Assembly: GCF_943192995.1 (NCBI RefSeq) | Contig: NZ_CALPCP010000005.1 | Coordinates: 62,001-126,000, forward strand | Length of the DNA stretch: 64,000 nucleotides | Reading direction: 5' to 3' | Source of the DNA: Flintibacter muris | GTDB lineage: Bacteria > Bacillota > Clostridia > Oscillospirales > Oscillospiraceae | Part shown: in pieces, positions 50,539-58,427 of the stretch | Position numbering within the stretch: position 1 is the first letter of the stretch | Layout: every line of letters starts with the position of its first letter | The notes under the pieces: model-generated | The model's database searches: none | The model's input: only the letters and a program-made list of their open reading frames with translations | What the model was told of the DNA's origin: nothing | Position numbers and translations under genes: made by a program

Positions 50539-50924
50539 TTGTACAATTTCCTCCTGTCGGTCCCGCCTCCGGAAACGGCCGGCGGAGGGGCCCTTTTACT
50601 TTCGCCACGATATTCTATCAGATATGCGGCGGTTTGAACAGTCTTTTTTTGAAATTTTCCAGATTTTTTCCTGATTCACTTTCTGTGAACCCTGGAATCA
50701 GGCATTTTGACGGGGACAGCTTCGAAATTGCGCCCCAAAAGGTTTTCTTTGCAGAGAGGGGCTCCCATCGAAAGCCTCCTCTAAGGCCCCTTCACAAAGG
50801 GGGCTCCCGGCGCAGCCGGGTGGGGGGATTCTTAACGAAAACGGGCGCATTTCCATTGGAGCAAACCCTCTGTCATTTGCTTCGCAAATGACGCCTCCCT
50901 TTGCGAAGGGAGGCTTTTTTGCTC
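50539..50924. other. 386-bp intergenic region: tig leader and dispersed repeat
   Basis: No gene is evident. The part next to tig holds its AGGAGG site and a leader hairpin (CCTCCG...CGGAGG, about 50569-50589); a TAGAAT-like -10 at about 50613-50618 on the minus strand has no good -35. The other half is copy 2 of the palindromic repeat. Confidence 0.6.
50757..50924. repeat. Dispersed palindromic repeat, copy 2
   Basis: About 168 bp of nested palindromes: CCCCTTCACAAAGGGGGC, CCCGGCGCAGCCGGG, CATTTGCTTCGCAAATG and GCCTCCCTTTGCGAAGGGAGGC followed by TTTTTT. Same modular layout as the copy at 36457-36592 but with different inner stems. The last hairpin plus T run is a good plus-strand terminator. 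Confidence 0.75.
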
Positions 50925-51611
50925 CTACAGGATACACACCGGCCTAAAGCCCACATAGTCGGCGGCCACCAGGCGGTAGTCCACTGTCCCCTGGCGGCCG
51001 GTGACGGCCAGGCGGTGGCTTCCCCCGTGGAGGTGGCCGTAGCAGCACAGCTTCACCTTGTATCCCTCCAGCAGGTCAATAATCTCCTGGCAGCGGTAAC
51101 CCTGATACAGGGGCGGATAGTGGAGAAAACACAGCTTCTCCCTCTCCCCCGCCGCCTTCAATGAGGCCTCCAGGCGGATCAGCTCCCGGTTGAAGATTTT
51201 CGTGGAGTGCTCCCCCCGGTCCTCCTCGTAGAACCAGCCCCGGGTGCCGCACAGGGCGGTGTCCCCGTAAAAATGGCAGTTGTTGTGCAGAATGTCCAGG
51301 GTGGAAAATCCGTTCTCCTCAAAAAAGGTCTTCATCTTGCTGGCGGTGGTCCACCAGTAGTCGTGGTTGCCCTTGAGCAGGAGCTTGTGTCTTCCGGGCA
51401 GGGCATCCAGAAAGGCAAAGTCCTCCCGGGCCTCCTCCAGGCTCATGCCCCACGAAATATCTCCGCAGACCACCACGGTGTCCTCCGGGGACACAATTTG
51501 AAAGCCCTCCCGCAGCTTGTCCACATAGCCCGTCCATCCGCCCCCGAACACGTCCATGGGCTTGTCCGAGGCCAGAGACAGGTGGGTGTCTCCAATGACG
51601 TACAGGGACAT
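50925..51611 (-). CDS. Calcineurin-like metallophosphoesterase
   Basis: 228 residues with all metal motifs intact: IGDTHLS (DxH at 8-10), VVCGDISWG, KGNHDYWW, and the terminal YGHLHGGSH, in contrast with the divergent enzyme at 719. Belongs to a group often annotated YkuE-like or serine/threonine phosphatase, substrate unknown. It follows thrC by four bases and is probably co-transcribed. Confidence 0.9.
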   Translation of the reverse strand: MSLYVIGDTHLSLASDKPMDVFGGGWTGYVDKLREGFQIVSPEDTVVVCGDISWGMSLEEAREDFAFLDALPGRHKLLLKGNHDYWWTTASKMKTFFEENGFSTLDILHNNCHFYGDTALCGTRGWFYEEDRGEHSTKIFNRELIRLEASLKAAGEREKLCFLHYPPLYQGYRCQEIIDLLEGYKVKLCCYGHLHGGSHRLAVTGRQGTVDYRLVAADYVGFRPVCIL

Positions 51612-51615
51612 GGGC

Positions 51616-53100
51616 TCACCCCAGCAGGGACAGCACCGCGTCCACCATGTGGTCCTTTTCCACCACCTGGGTAAAGCGGACCTTTTTGTCCCGCAGGCCG
51701 GCCAGAGGTGCGGGGGCAGGCTGGCCCGTTCTGGCGCTCAGCTGATCCAGCGCGTCCAGGCCGCCGGCGGCGCTGGTCTCTCCCAGGGCCTCTAAAACAC
51801 TGGCGCAGAACTTGAAGGGGCTGGCGGTGGAGGCCACAATGGCGGGGGTCTCATCCCCCGTCTCGCTCCGGTACTGGTCCAGGGCGGAGAAGGCCACGGC
51901 GGTATGGGTGTCGATCAGGTAGCCGTGCCTGTCGAACATGGCCCGGATAACCCGCTGGGTCTCTGTGTCGTCGCAGAAGTAGCCCTTGAACCGCGCCTGA
52001 AGCCGGTCACGGACTTTGCCGCTCACCTGATACCGGCCCGTCTCAGACAGCTGGGTCATATACCCCTTGACCTCCCCGGTGTCCTGGGTGAAGGCAAAGA
52101 GCAGCCGCTCCAGGTTGGAGGAGATGAGGATATCCATAGAGGGTGACATGGTGTTGTAGAAGGTGCGGTTCTTGTCATACACCCCCTCCCGCAGGAAGCC
52201 GGTGAGAACGTTGTTGCTGTTGGAGGCGCAGATCAGCTGATCGATAGGCAGGCCCATCTCCCTGGCGTAGTAAGCGGCCAGAATATTGCCGAAGTTGCCG
52301 GTGGGCACGCAGACATTTACCGCCTGACCGGGGGCGATCTTCTCGTCCCGGAGCAGGTCGCAGTAGGCGGAAATGTAGTAGACAATCTGGGGCAGCACCC
52401 GGCCCCAGTTGATGGAGTTGGCGGAGGAGAAGAAATATCCCCGGCGCTCCAGCTCCTGGCAGACAGCCTTATCAGAAAACAGCTTTTTTACGCCGGTCTG
52501 GGCGTCGTCAAAGTTGCCCACTACAGCGGACACGCCCACGTTGCCCCCCTCCTGGGTGACCATTTGCAGCTCCTGGACCTCAGATACCCCGTCCTTGGGG
52601 TAGAACACCAGTATCTTGGTGCGGGGCACGTTTTTAAAGCCCTCCAGAGCCCCCTTGCCCGTGTCCCCCGAGGTGGCCACCAGGATACACGCCGTCTTCT
52701 CCTCCTCTGTCTTCACCAGGGAGGCGGACAGCAGATGGGGCAGCATTTGCAAAGCCATGTCCTTAAAGGCGCAGGTGGGCCCGTGCCACAGCTCAAGGCA
52801 GTGGGTATTGCCGTCCACCGTGCGGACAGGGGCCACCGCCGGGGAGTCAAACTTGTCCGGGCCGTAGGCGGCGTTGGCGTAGTCGGTGAGCTCCTTGACG
52901 GAGAACTCCTCCAAAAACTGCTTCATAATGTACACCGCCCGCTGCTGGTAGGCCATCTCCTTGATGTCGTCCAGCGCCTTGCCGGGCAGCTTGGGGATAT
53001 AAAAGGGGGTCAGCAGCCCCCCATCCTTGGCCAGCCCTTGGGTAATGGCCTGAGAGGCGGAGTAATGGATGGTGTTGTCCCGCGTGCTGATATACCGCAT
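51616..53100 (-). CDS. thrC: Threonine synthase
   Basis: 494 residues of the long (class II, E. coli/yeast-type) threonine synthase. MRYISTRDNTIHYSASQAITQGLAKDGGL is the family N-terminus; the PLP Lys lies in CAFKDMALQ and the phosphate loop in VATSGDTGKGALEGF. It converts O-phosphohomoserine to threonine. No T-box or other riboswitch is seen in the 97 bases upstream. It is separated from the yraN-rnhB-rbgA group by the repeat remnant. Confidence 0.96.
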   Translation of the reverse strand: MRYISTRDNTIHYSASQAITQGLAKDGGLLTPFYIPKLPGKALDDIKEMAYQQRAVYIMKQFLEEFSVKELTDYANAAYGPDKFDSPAVAPVRTVDGNTHCLELWHGPTCAFKDMALQMLPHLLSASLVKTEEEKTACILVATSGDTGKGALEGFKNVPRTKILVFYPKDGVSEVQELQMVTQEGGNVGVSAVVGNFDDAQTGVKKLFSDKAVCQELERRGYFFSSANSINWGRVLPQIVYYISAYCDLLRDEKIAPGQAVNVCVPTGNFGNILAAYYAREMGLPIDQLICASNSNNVLTGFLREGVYDKNRTFYNTMSPSMDILISSNLERLLFAFTQDTGEVKGYMTQLSETGRYQVSGKVRDRLQARFKGYFCDDTETQRVIRAMFDRHGYLIDTHTAVAFSALDQYRSETGDETPAIVASTASPFKFCASVLEALGETSAAGGLDALDQLSARTGQPAPAPLAGLRDKKVRFTQVVEKDHMVDAVLSLLG

Positions 53101-53177
53101 GTCGATCCTTCCTTACTTTTATGATGATGGCTATTATTATGCCAGCTTTCCGGCCGAAGGTCAAGAAATTTATGCTA

Positions 53178-53199
53178 AGAACCTGTATTCACAGGTTCT
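53178..53199. repeat. Deleted remnant of the MITE-like element
   Basis: A perfect palindrome with arms AGAACCTGT and ACAGGTTCT and loop ATTC. It contains the whole 17-base left end of the element at 8545-8708 fused to the last bases of the right end through a shared ACAG. It overlaps the yraN stop codon. Confidence 0.65.
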
Positions 53200-53566
53200 A
53201 AAAGGCGTTTTCCAAATGGATGATTTCCGGTTTGACGGTATGTTCCCCCTGAGGCGCGTAAATTTCAATCACATCAAACCGGGGCTGGAGCTCGGTGGGA
53301 TGGCCGGACAGGTAGAGCATAGCGGTCCTGCGCAGCTTATCCTGCTTGCGCCGGTCCACAAATTCCGCCGCGCTGCCGTAGGCGGCGCTTTTGCGCAGCT
53401 TGACCTCCACAAAGCACAGGTAGGTCCCGTCCTCCGCAATCAGGTCGATCTCCCCAAAGCGGCTGCTCCAGTTGGAAGCCAAAATGGCAAAGCCCCTGTC
53501 CCGCAGGTAACCGGCCGCCGCATCCTCTCCCCACCGCCCCTTAAGGCGGCTGTTCTGCCCGCTCAC
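53198..53566 (-). CDS. yraN: YraN family protein (UPF0102)
   Basis: 122 residues with the endonuclease-like core GRWGEDAAAGYLRDRGFAILASNW, EIDLIAEDGTYLCFVEVKLR (Asp and ExK catalytic-type residues) and RFDVIEIY. UPF0102 proteins resemble Holliday-junction resolvase folds; activity is unproven. GTG/ATG usage overlaps the rnhB stop by four bases, the common rnhB-yraN pair. Confidence 0.92.
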   Translation of the reverse strand: MSGQNSRLKGRWGEDAAAGYLRDRGFAILASNWSSRFGEIDLIAEDGTYLCFVEVKLRKSAAYGSAAEFVDRRKQDKLRRTAMLYLSGHPTELQPRFDVIEIYAPQGEHTVKPEIIHLENAF

Positions 53567-54168
53567 AGGTTTTTTAAAAAGGTCCGGCGGTGGATGGGGC
53601 TGGGGCCATAAGTACGCAGCAGCTCATAGTGCAGCCGGGTGCCGTAGCCCTTGTGCTTGTCAAAGCGGTACTCCGGATATTTTTGCGCCATCTCCGCCAT
53701 AAAGCGGTCCCGGCTCACCTTGGCCAGGACGGAGGCCGCCGCGATAGAAGCCGACAGGCTGTCCCCCTTCACCACGCAGCGGTGGGGCGCTGTAATGACG
53801 GCGGACTGCCCATGGTCCCGGTTGCCGTCAATAAGGGCAAAATCCGGCTTGGGGGACAGCCCGTCAATGGCCAGCTGCATAGCCTTAATCCGGGCGCTGA
53901 GGATATCTGTCGCGTCAATCTCCGCCGCCTCCACCCAGGCCACCGACCAGGCCAGCGCCCTGTCCTGGATGACGGGGAACAGCCCCTCCCGCTTCTTTTC
54001 GGTCAGCTTTTTGGAGTCGTCCAGGCCGGGGATGTCCTCCCCAAAGGGCAGGATCACCGCCGCCGCGTACACTGGCCCGGCCAGCGGCCCCGCCCCCGCC
54101 TCGTCACAGCCGCAGACAAGGGTATTCCCCCCCTCTGTCGCTTCTTTTTCGTACTGCCAAAGGTCCAT
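53563..54168 (-). CDS. rnhB: Ribonuclease HII
   Basis: 201 residues. Catalytic Asp22 and Glu23 lie in CGCDEAGAGPLAGP, with the further acidic residues in the IDGNRDHG and ASVLAKVSRD blocks. The usual DEAGRGPL is here DEAGAGPL, an Ala in place of the conserved Arg. The enzyme cuts RNA in RNA-DNA hybrids and single embedded ribonucleotides. Coupled to yraN. Confidence 0.94.
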   Translation of the reverse strand: MDLWQYEKEATEGGNTLVCGCDEAGAGPLAGPVYAAAVILPFGEDIPGLDDSKKLTEKKREGLFPVIQDRALAWSVAWVEAAEIDATDILSARIKAMQLAIDGLSPKPDFALIDGNRDHGQSAVITAPHRCVVKGDSLSASIAAASVLAKVSRDRFMAEMAQKYPEYRFDKHKGYGTRLHYELLRTYGPSPIHRRTFLKNL

Positions 54169-54202
54169 CGTTTCCCACTCCTTTCGTCCCCCGCAGGGGA
54201 AA

Positions 54203-54335
54203 GCCTCCCTTCACAAAGGTAGGTGGCACGGCAAAGCCGTGACAGAGGGTTTTCCCTTATCGAAACGCATCCGTCTGCGTTAGGGGAAACCCCCACCGCC
54301 CTCCGGGCGAAGCCCCCTTTTCGAAGGAGGCCTTT
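54203..54335. repeat. Dispersed palindromic repeat, copy 3
   Basis: About 133 bp with the same order as copy 1: GCCTCCCTTCACAAAGG, GGCACGGCAAAGCCGTG, AGAGGGTTTTCCC, CGAAACGCAT, then GGGGAAACCC and CCCTTTTCGAAGGAGGCC. It fills the gap between rnhB and rbgA. Confidence 0.75.
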
Positions 54336-54343
54336 TCGCACCC

Positions 54344-55213
54344 TTACGGCACCTCCAGCGTAAACCGGCCCAGCTTGCTCCCCCGGTACTCGTCCAGCAG
54401 AACGCGGGCCATCCGCTCGGTGTCCACCTCTCCGCCTGAAATACGCATCCCCCGCCTGGCGGCGCAGGACTGGAGAAGCCGGTAGCCCCAGGCCGCGTCA
54501 TTCTCCCCCTCCTCACGGGCGGGCACCTCAGTGAGCTTATAGCCCTCCATCAGCGCCTGGGGATAGCGATCCCCCAGCAGGGCCATAAAGTGGCAGCCCA
54601 GGGTCTCAATATCCATAATTTCATCCTTCACCGCCCCGGTAAAGGCCAGGTTCATGCCGGTGGTTTCGTCCTCAAACTTGGGCCAGAGAATACCGGGGGT
54701 GTCCAGCAGGTCCAGGCTCTGGTCTACATGGACCCACTGCTTGCCCCGGGTGACGCCGGGGCGGTCGCTGGCCTTGGCCGACTTCTTTTTGGCCACCTTG
54801 TTGATGAAGGTGGACTTTCCCACATTGGGCACCCCCACCACCATAGCCCGCACGGGACGGCCCACCTGTCCCTTCTCCCGCCATTTGGCGATCTGGTCTT
54901 TCAGCACGCCCTGGATGATGGCGGAAAACTGATTGATCCCCCGCCCGGTTTTGGCGTCTGTCTCCAGCACGGAGTGGCCCTGACTGCGGAAGTGGACGGC
55001 CCACGCCTTATTCTGGGCCGGGTCGGCCTGGTCGGCCCGGTTGAGGACAATCAGCCGGGGCTTTCCCGCACAGATGGTGTCAATGTCCGGGTTGCGGCTG
55101 GAGACGGGAACGCGGGCGTCGATAATCTCCACCACCACATCCACCAGCTTTAGATCCGCCTCAATCTGCCGCCGGGTTTTGGTCATGTGGCCGGGGTACC
55201 ATTGGATGTTCAT
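54344..55213 (-). CDS. rbgA: Ribosome biogenesis GTPase YlqF/RbgA
   Basis: 289 residues, beginning NIQWYPGHMTKTRRQI. The circularly permuted GTPase has NRAD (G4), VVGVPNVGKST (G1) and DTPGILWPKF (G3); a C-terminal helical RNA-binding domain follows. It acts in late 50S assembly. It is upstream of rnhB, as in Bacillus. Start overlaps the stop of the TPR membrane protein gene. Confidence 0.96.
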   Translation of the reverse strand: MNIQWYPGHMTKTRRQIEADLKLVDVVVEIIDARVPVSSRNPDIDTICAGKPRLIVLNRADQADPAQNKAWAVHFRSQGHSVLETDAKTGRGINQFSAIIQGVLKDQIAKWREKGQVGRPVRAMVVGVPNVGKSTFINKVAKKKSAKASDRPGVTRGKQWVHVDQSLDLLDTPGILWPKFEDETTGMNLAFTGAVKDEIMDIETLGCHFMALLGDRYPQALMEGYKLTEVPAREEGENDAAWGYRLLQSCAARRGMRISGGEVDTERMARVLLDEYRGSKLGRFTLEVP

Positions 55214-55959
55214 AAATTTTGCTCCTTTTTGATCTCCGTCAGGGTATGCTCAATCTCTTGGAATGCCTCCTGAAAGCGCGGGGCAACCCACCTCTGCCGC
55301 GCTTCGTCCAGTAGCTCTTCCGCCTGACTGTACTCTTTCTTTTGAATGGCCGCCAGTATGTCCAGAATTGCGATATTGCCGCCATACAGTTTGCCGTCTC
55401 TCTGGGACTTAAAAATTGCTTGACTGCTGCTGTACAGCTCCAGACCCTTTTCCCCCTGCCCTGACTGCAAATAGCAGATACACAAATTCAGCCGGTAGAC
55501 CGTTTTCACCGCAGAACCCGCAAGCCGTTTGTCGGATATCCCCTCCAGCAGCTCGATTGCTTTGTCAAACTCCTTCAGGTCAATGTACCCTGCGGAAAGG
55601 TTCATTGTCAAAATGGTTCTTAGATTCTGCCCCTTGGCGGTTTGCAGCAGCTGCTCCACGCCGGTGATATACTCCCGGGGCTTTTGGGCCTCCAGCAGCG
55701 GGACAAGCTTTTTCATCCTTTTCTGATAGCAGATGTTGTAAATCACGTTGACCAGCACAGCCCCCAGTATAACCACCGCCGCACCGGCCCAATACCAGCG
55801 CATAAACACATCCTCATCAATGTGCAGCGCTCCTTTGAGCACCCCCAGCAGCAGACCGGCGCACACGCCAATGGCAATTATTTTCCAAATCCGTTTCATC
55901 CGCTCCGCCTTCTTTTCAGAAATTTGTAAGGAACTTGAACGCTTTTTTGTAAGAAACAT
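55210..55959 (-). CDS. Membrane-anchored TPR-type protein
   Basis: 249 residues. Two membrane helices (about 28-45 and 55-80) are followed by a helical region with TPR-like repeats (LSAGYIDLKEFDKAIELLEGI, LCICYLQSGQGEKGLELY, AAIQKKEYSQAEELLDEAR). ATG 55959 has GAGAGG seven bases upstream. Lower in GC than its neighbours. Four-base overlap with rbgA. Probably a scaffold; function unknown. Confidence 0.75.
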   Translation of the reverse strand: MFLTKKRSSSLQISEKKAERMKRIWKIIAIGVCAGLLLGVLKGALHIDEDVFMRWYWAGAAVVILGAVLVNVIYNICYQKRMKKLVPLLEAQKPREYITGVEQLLQTAKGQNLRTILTMNLSAGYIDLKEFDKAIELLEGISDKRLAGSAVKTVYRLNLCICYLQSGQGEKGLELYSSSQAIFKSQRDGKLYGGNIAILDILAAIQKKEYSQAEELLDEARQRWVAPRFQEAFQEIEHTLTEIKKEQNL

Positions 55960-56001
55960 CTGGTATCCTCTCCCTGTAAATTTTTTAAGGAGGGAACCAC
56001 A

Positions 56002-56775
56002 TTGAGTTTTTTCGCGTTAAAAATCATCGCCCTGCTGTCCATGCTGTGGGACCACGTCACCTATGTCTGGCCCCTGACCCTGACGGTGGAGGTCCTGTTC
56101 TTCCCCGACGTGTCAGAGTCCATCCCGGCCCTTCTGGTTCTCCAGCGGGCCACCGACTACATCGGCCGCATCGCCGCCCCCATCTTTCTGTTCTCCATCG
56201 CCAACGGCTACCGCCACACCCGGAATTTTAAAAAATACGCCCTGCGGCTGCTGATCTTCGCCTGTCTGGCGGAGTATCCCTATTACCTCCTGTTCGGCTT
56301 TCACGGCAACATCATGTTCACCCTGCTGCTGGGTCTGCTCACCCTGCGGCTGATGGACTGGGGCAACGAAAAGCGGACGGGGCTGGGGTATGTTCTGGCC
56401 GCCGGGGTGATAGCCGCCGCTCAGTACCTTAGCCTGACGGAGGGCAAGGGGTCCTATATTCTGTTCATTCTGGTCTTTTACTGGACAGAAAACTGGCCGT
56501 TCCGCAAAAAGGCTCTGCTTTGGCTGTTCCTCATGCCCCTGTCCCGGTACGGGCTGGTCTGGATGCTTTTCTCCGAACAGCTGTTTACCTATCGCTGGCT
56601 CCACATGCTGTGCATCAACGCGGTGGGGCCCTTGCTGGGGGTGGCGTTCACCTTCTTCTACAACGGAAAGAAGGGTCCCTCCTTTCCGGGGGACAAATAT
56701 CTGTGGTACGTCTTTTACCCCGCCCATCTGCTGGTACTGGGGCTGGCCAACGCCAAAATGCAGGGTCTATGGTAA
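56002..56775 (+). CDS. TraX family membrane protein
   Basis: 257 residues with about eight membrane helices. Family features are FALKIIALLSMLWDHV at the N-terminus and YIGRIAAPIFLFSIANGYRHTRN, and the C-terminal KYLWYVFYPAHLLVLG. TraX proteins are acetyltransferase-like (F-pilin acetylation is the founding example), but chromosomal clostridial copies have no known substrate. TTG 56002 lies eight bases after AGGAGG. It is a lone plus-strand gene among minus-strand genes. Confidence 0.9.
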   Translation: MSFFALKIIALLSMLWDHVTYVWPLTLTVEVLFFPDVSESIPALLVLQRATDYIGRIAAPIFLFSIANGYRHTRNFKKYALRLLIFACLAEYPYYLLFGFHGNIMFTLLLGLLTLRLMDWGNEKRTGLGYVLAAGVIAAAQYLSLTEGKGSYILFILVFYWTENWPFRKKALLWLFLMPLSRYGLVWMLFSEQLFTYRWLHMLCINAVGPLLGVAFTFFYNGKKGPSFPGDKYLWYVFYPAHLLVLGLANAKMQGLW

Positions 56776-57873
56776 TCGGAGATAGACCCCGTCCCGCTCC
56801 ACCTTGTCCACTGACATCCCCATCAGCATGGCGAAGTCCTCAAGGGAGACCCAGTAGTAGTATTCCGCGCCGGTGTGGGTATCAGATATCTTGTGAAAAT
56901 ACTTCACTGGCAGCTTCCGGCCGTTTTTCCAAACGGTCAGGCTGTTCCGCCCCCGCCGCACCTGAAAGCGGTCTGCCCCGATCTGATAGGACGTGGTCTG
57001 ATCCTTCATGGAGATGGTATACTGGGCGTTGGGATAGAAGGCTTTGATAATTTCCCGCTGCAAATAGTCCTCCACCCCGCCGTTACAGGAAATCTTGATC
57101 CCAAAGCCCACAGGCGCATAATATCTCCTGTTCTCCAGGCTGTAGATAAATCGAATGTCATAGTCGTTCGACACATAGGGCTCCCCGTTGATGTACAGAG
57201 CCTGGATATACTTCTGGGGGATGGCGTCCAGCAGCTCCTGGGACAGCGCCACATCCTTCACCAGCCCCATGTCCACTGCCGCCTTGAAATTCAGATACAG
57301 CAGCTGGCGGGTGTGGGAATAATTCCAGTCCCCCTGCTTTTTGACACAGATACACTCCAGCTTTCCATAGAGGGTATAAAGCTTCAGCTCAAAGGGGAAC
57401 CACCTCAGCTCTGTCCTGGGAATGTAGCCCTTCATCAGCTGGTACAGCTCCTCTAGGGCCCTGGCCCCCGCGTCGATCTCCTCCATGGCGGCAACACGGT
57501 TGGTCACGCCAATGCTGTACTTGCCTTCAACCGTCACCTGATATCGTTCCGCGATTTCTCCAATCTCTCTGGAAAAGCGCTGAAAAAGCTTTTCGCAGTA
57601 GTTATGGCTGTAGCCTGCGGACTTTCCGGCAAAGAAAAAGTTGCCTTCCTGATAGTTTTTAAAGGTAAAAACAATATCTCTGTATGAGACAGTATAATTT
57701 TTAAATTTATACCCCTTGGACCGCGTACCGGTTTTCACCTTCAGGACGGCCGCGCCGGGCAGAACCTGGTTGAGCCCGGCCTCCACCTCCCGTCTGGTCA
57801 TCAGCCTTGCGGCGGTGGCCAGCATAAAAACACCCCGCGCAATATCCGTCAGCTTGACGCCGTTCCCGGCCAT
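56767..57873 (-). CDS. Hypothetical protein, convergent with traX-like gene
   Basis: 368 residues from ATG 57873 (GGGGGAG six bases upstream). Its end overlaps the TraX gene end by nine bases. No signal peptide; a mildly hydrophobic N-terminal segment (DIARGVFMLATAARLM). Blocks such as YSHNYCEKLFQRFSREIGEIAERY and YYYWVSLEDFAMLMGMSVDKVER suggest a globular alpha/beta protein. No family recognised. Sits between rplS and the TPR/rbgA genes, in what is usually a compact rplS-rbgA pair. Confidence 0.75.
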   Translation of the reverse strand: MAGNGVKLTDIARGVFMLATAARLMTRREVEAGLNQVLPGAAVLKVKTGTRSKGYKFKNYTVSYRDIVFTFKNYQEGNFFFAGKSAGYSHNYCEKLFQRFSREIGEIAERYQVTVEGKYSIGVTNRVAAMEEIDAGARALEELYQLMKGYIPRTELRWFPFELKLYTLYGKLECICVKKQGDWNYSHTRQLLYLNFKAAVDMGLVKDVALSQELLDAIPQKYIQALYINGEPYVSNDYDIRFIYSLENRRYYAPVGFGIKISCNGGVEDYLQREIIKAFYPNAQYTISMKDQTTSYQIGADRFQVRRGRNSLTVWKNGRKLPVKYFHKISDTHTGAEYYYWVSLEDFAMLMGMSVDKVERDGVYLRLP

Positions 57874-57923
57874 ACCACTCTCCCCCTCCATGCAAACACT
57901 CTGATTATTTGGGAGAATTTAAG

Positions 57924-57953
57924 AAAAAGGAGCGGCAAAGCCGCTCCTTTTTT
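57924..57953. terminator. Bidirectional intrinsic terminator after rplS
   Basis: An 8-bp stem GGAGCGGC/GCCGCTCC, loop AAA, with T runs on both strands (five and six). Confidence 0.9.
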
Positions 57954-57955
57954 GA

Positions 57956-58297
57956 TTACAGCGCTTCCTTGACCTTGGCGGCCTTGCCCACGCGGTCGCG
58001 CAGGTAGTACAGCTTGGCGCGGCGCACCTTGCCCTTGCGGACAACCTCCACCTTCTCCACAGAGGGAGCATGGAGGGGGAACACCTTCTCCACGCCGATA
58101 CCGTAAGAAATGCGGCGGACAGTAAAGCTCTCCTCAATGCCGCCGTGCTTCTTGGCGATAACGGTGCCCTCGAAGACCTGGATACGCTCACGGTTACCCT
58201 CTTTTACCCGCAGGTGAACACGGACGGTGTCGCCAATGGACACCTTGGGGGGCTCGGCCTTTGTGTACTTTTCGGTAAATGCTTTCATCAGATCCAT
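57956..58297 (-). CDS. rplS: 50S ribosomal protein L19
   Basis: 113 residues with the L19 signature [32 protein letters not shown], then [23 protein letters not shown]19 sits at the 30S-50S interface. ATG 58297 follows AGGAGG. It has its own promoter, an 88-base leader that may be an L19 autoregulatory element, and its own terminator, so it is monocistronic. Confidence 0.98.
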   Translation of the reverse strand: MDLMKAFTEKYTKAEPPKVSIGDTVRVHLRVKEGNRERIQVFEGTVIAKKHGGIEESFTVRRISYGIGVEKVFPLHAPSVEKVEVVRKGKVRRAKLYYLRDRVGKAAKVKEAL

Positions 58298-58391
58298 GGT
58301 TGTTTTCCTCCTGTTGTATAGGCGTTCGTTCCGGCTGTTTTCTCCGCCTCGCAGAGGGCCGCAGAGGACCGCCCGTTATTCAGACTTGGGT
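58298..58391 (-). promoter_or_regulatory. Structured rplS leader (candidate L19 leader)
   Basis: The roughly 88-base leader from the promoter at 58392-58420 to the ATG contains CCTCTGCGGCCCTCTGCGAGG-type and GGCGGAGAAAACAGCC-type hairpins. Ribosomal L19 leaders with autogenous control are known in Firmicutes; whether this one matches the known consensus I cannot check here. Confidence 0.4.
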
Positions 58392-58420
58392 AGTATATCA
58401 CAGGAAGTCCCAGATTGCAA
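58392..58420 (-). promoter_or_regulatory. Sigma-A promoter of rplS
   Basis: TTGCAA (58415-58420), a 17-bp spacer and TATACT (58392-58397) on the minus strand. Confidence 0.8.
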
Positions 58421-58427
58421 GGTTTTT

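Noticed and set aside
50891..50922. Terminator for the metallophosphoesterase at 50925
   Set aside because: The T run lies on the plus-strand side of the hairpin, so it would not terminate the minus-strand gene; it is better seen as part of repeat copy 2.
53101..53177. T-box or threonine riboswitch upstream of thrC
   Set aside because: The gap is under 100 bases, has no T-box sequence, no specifier-type stem and no antiterminator/terminator pair.
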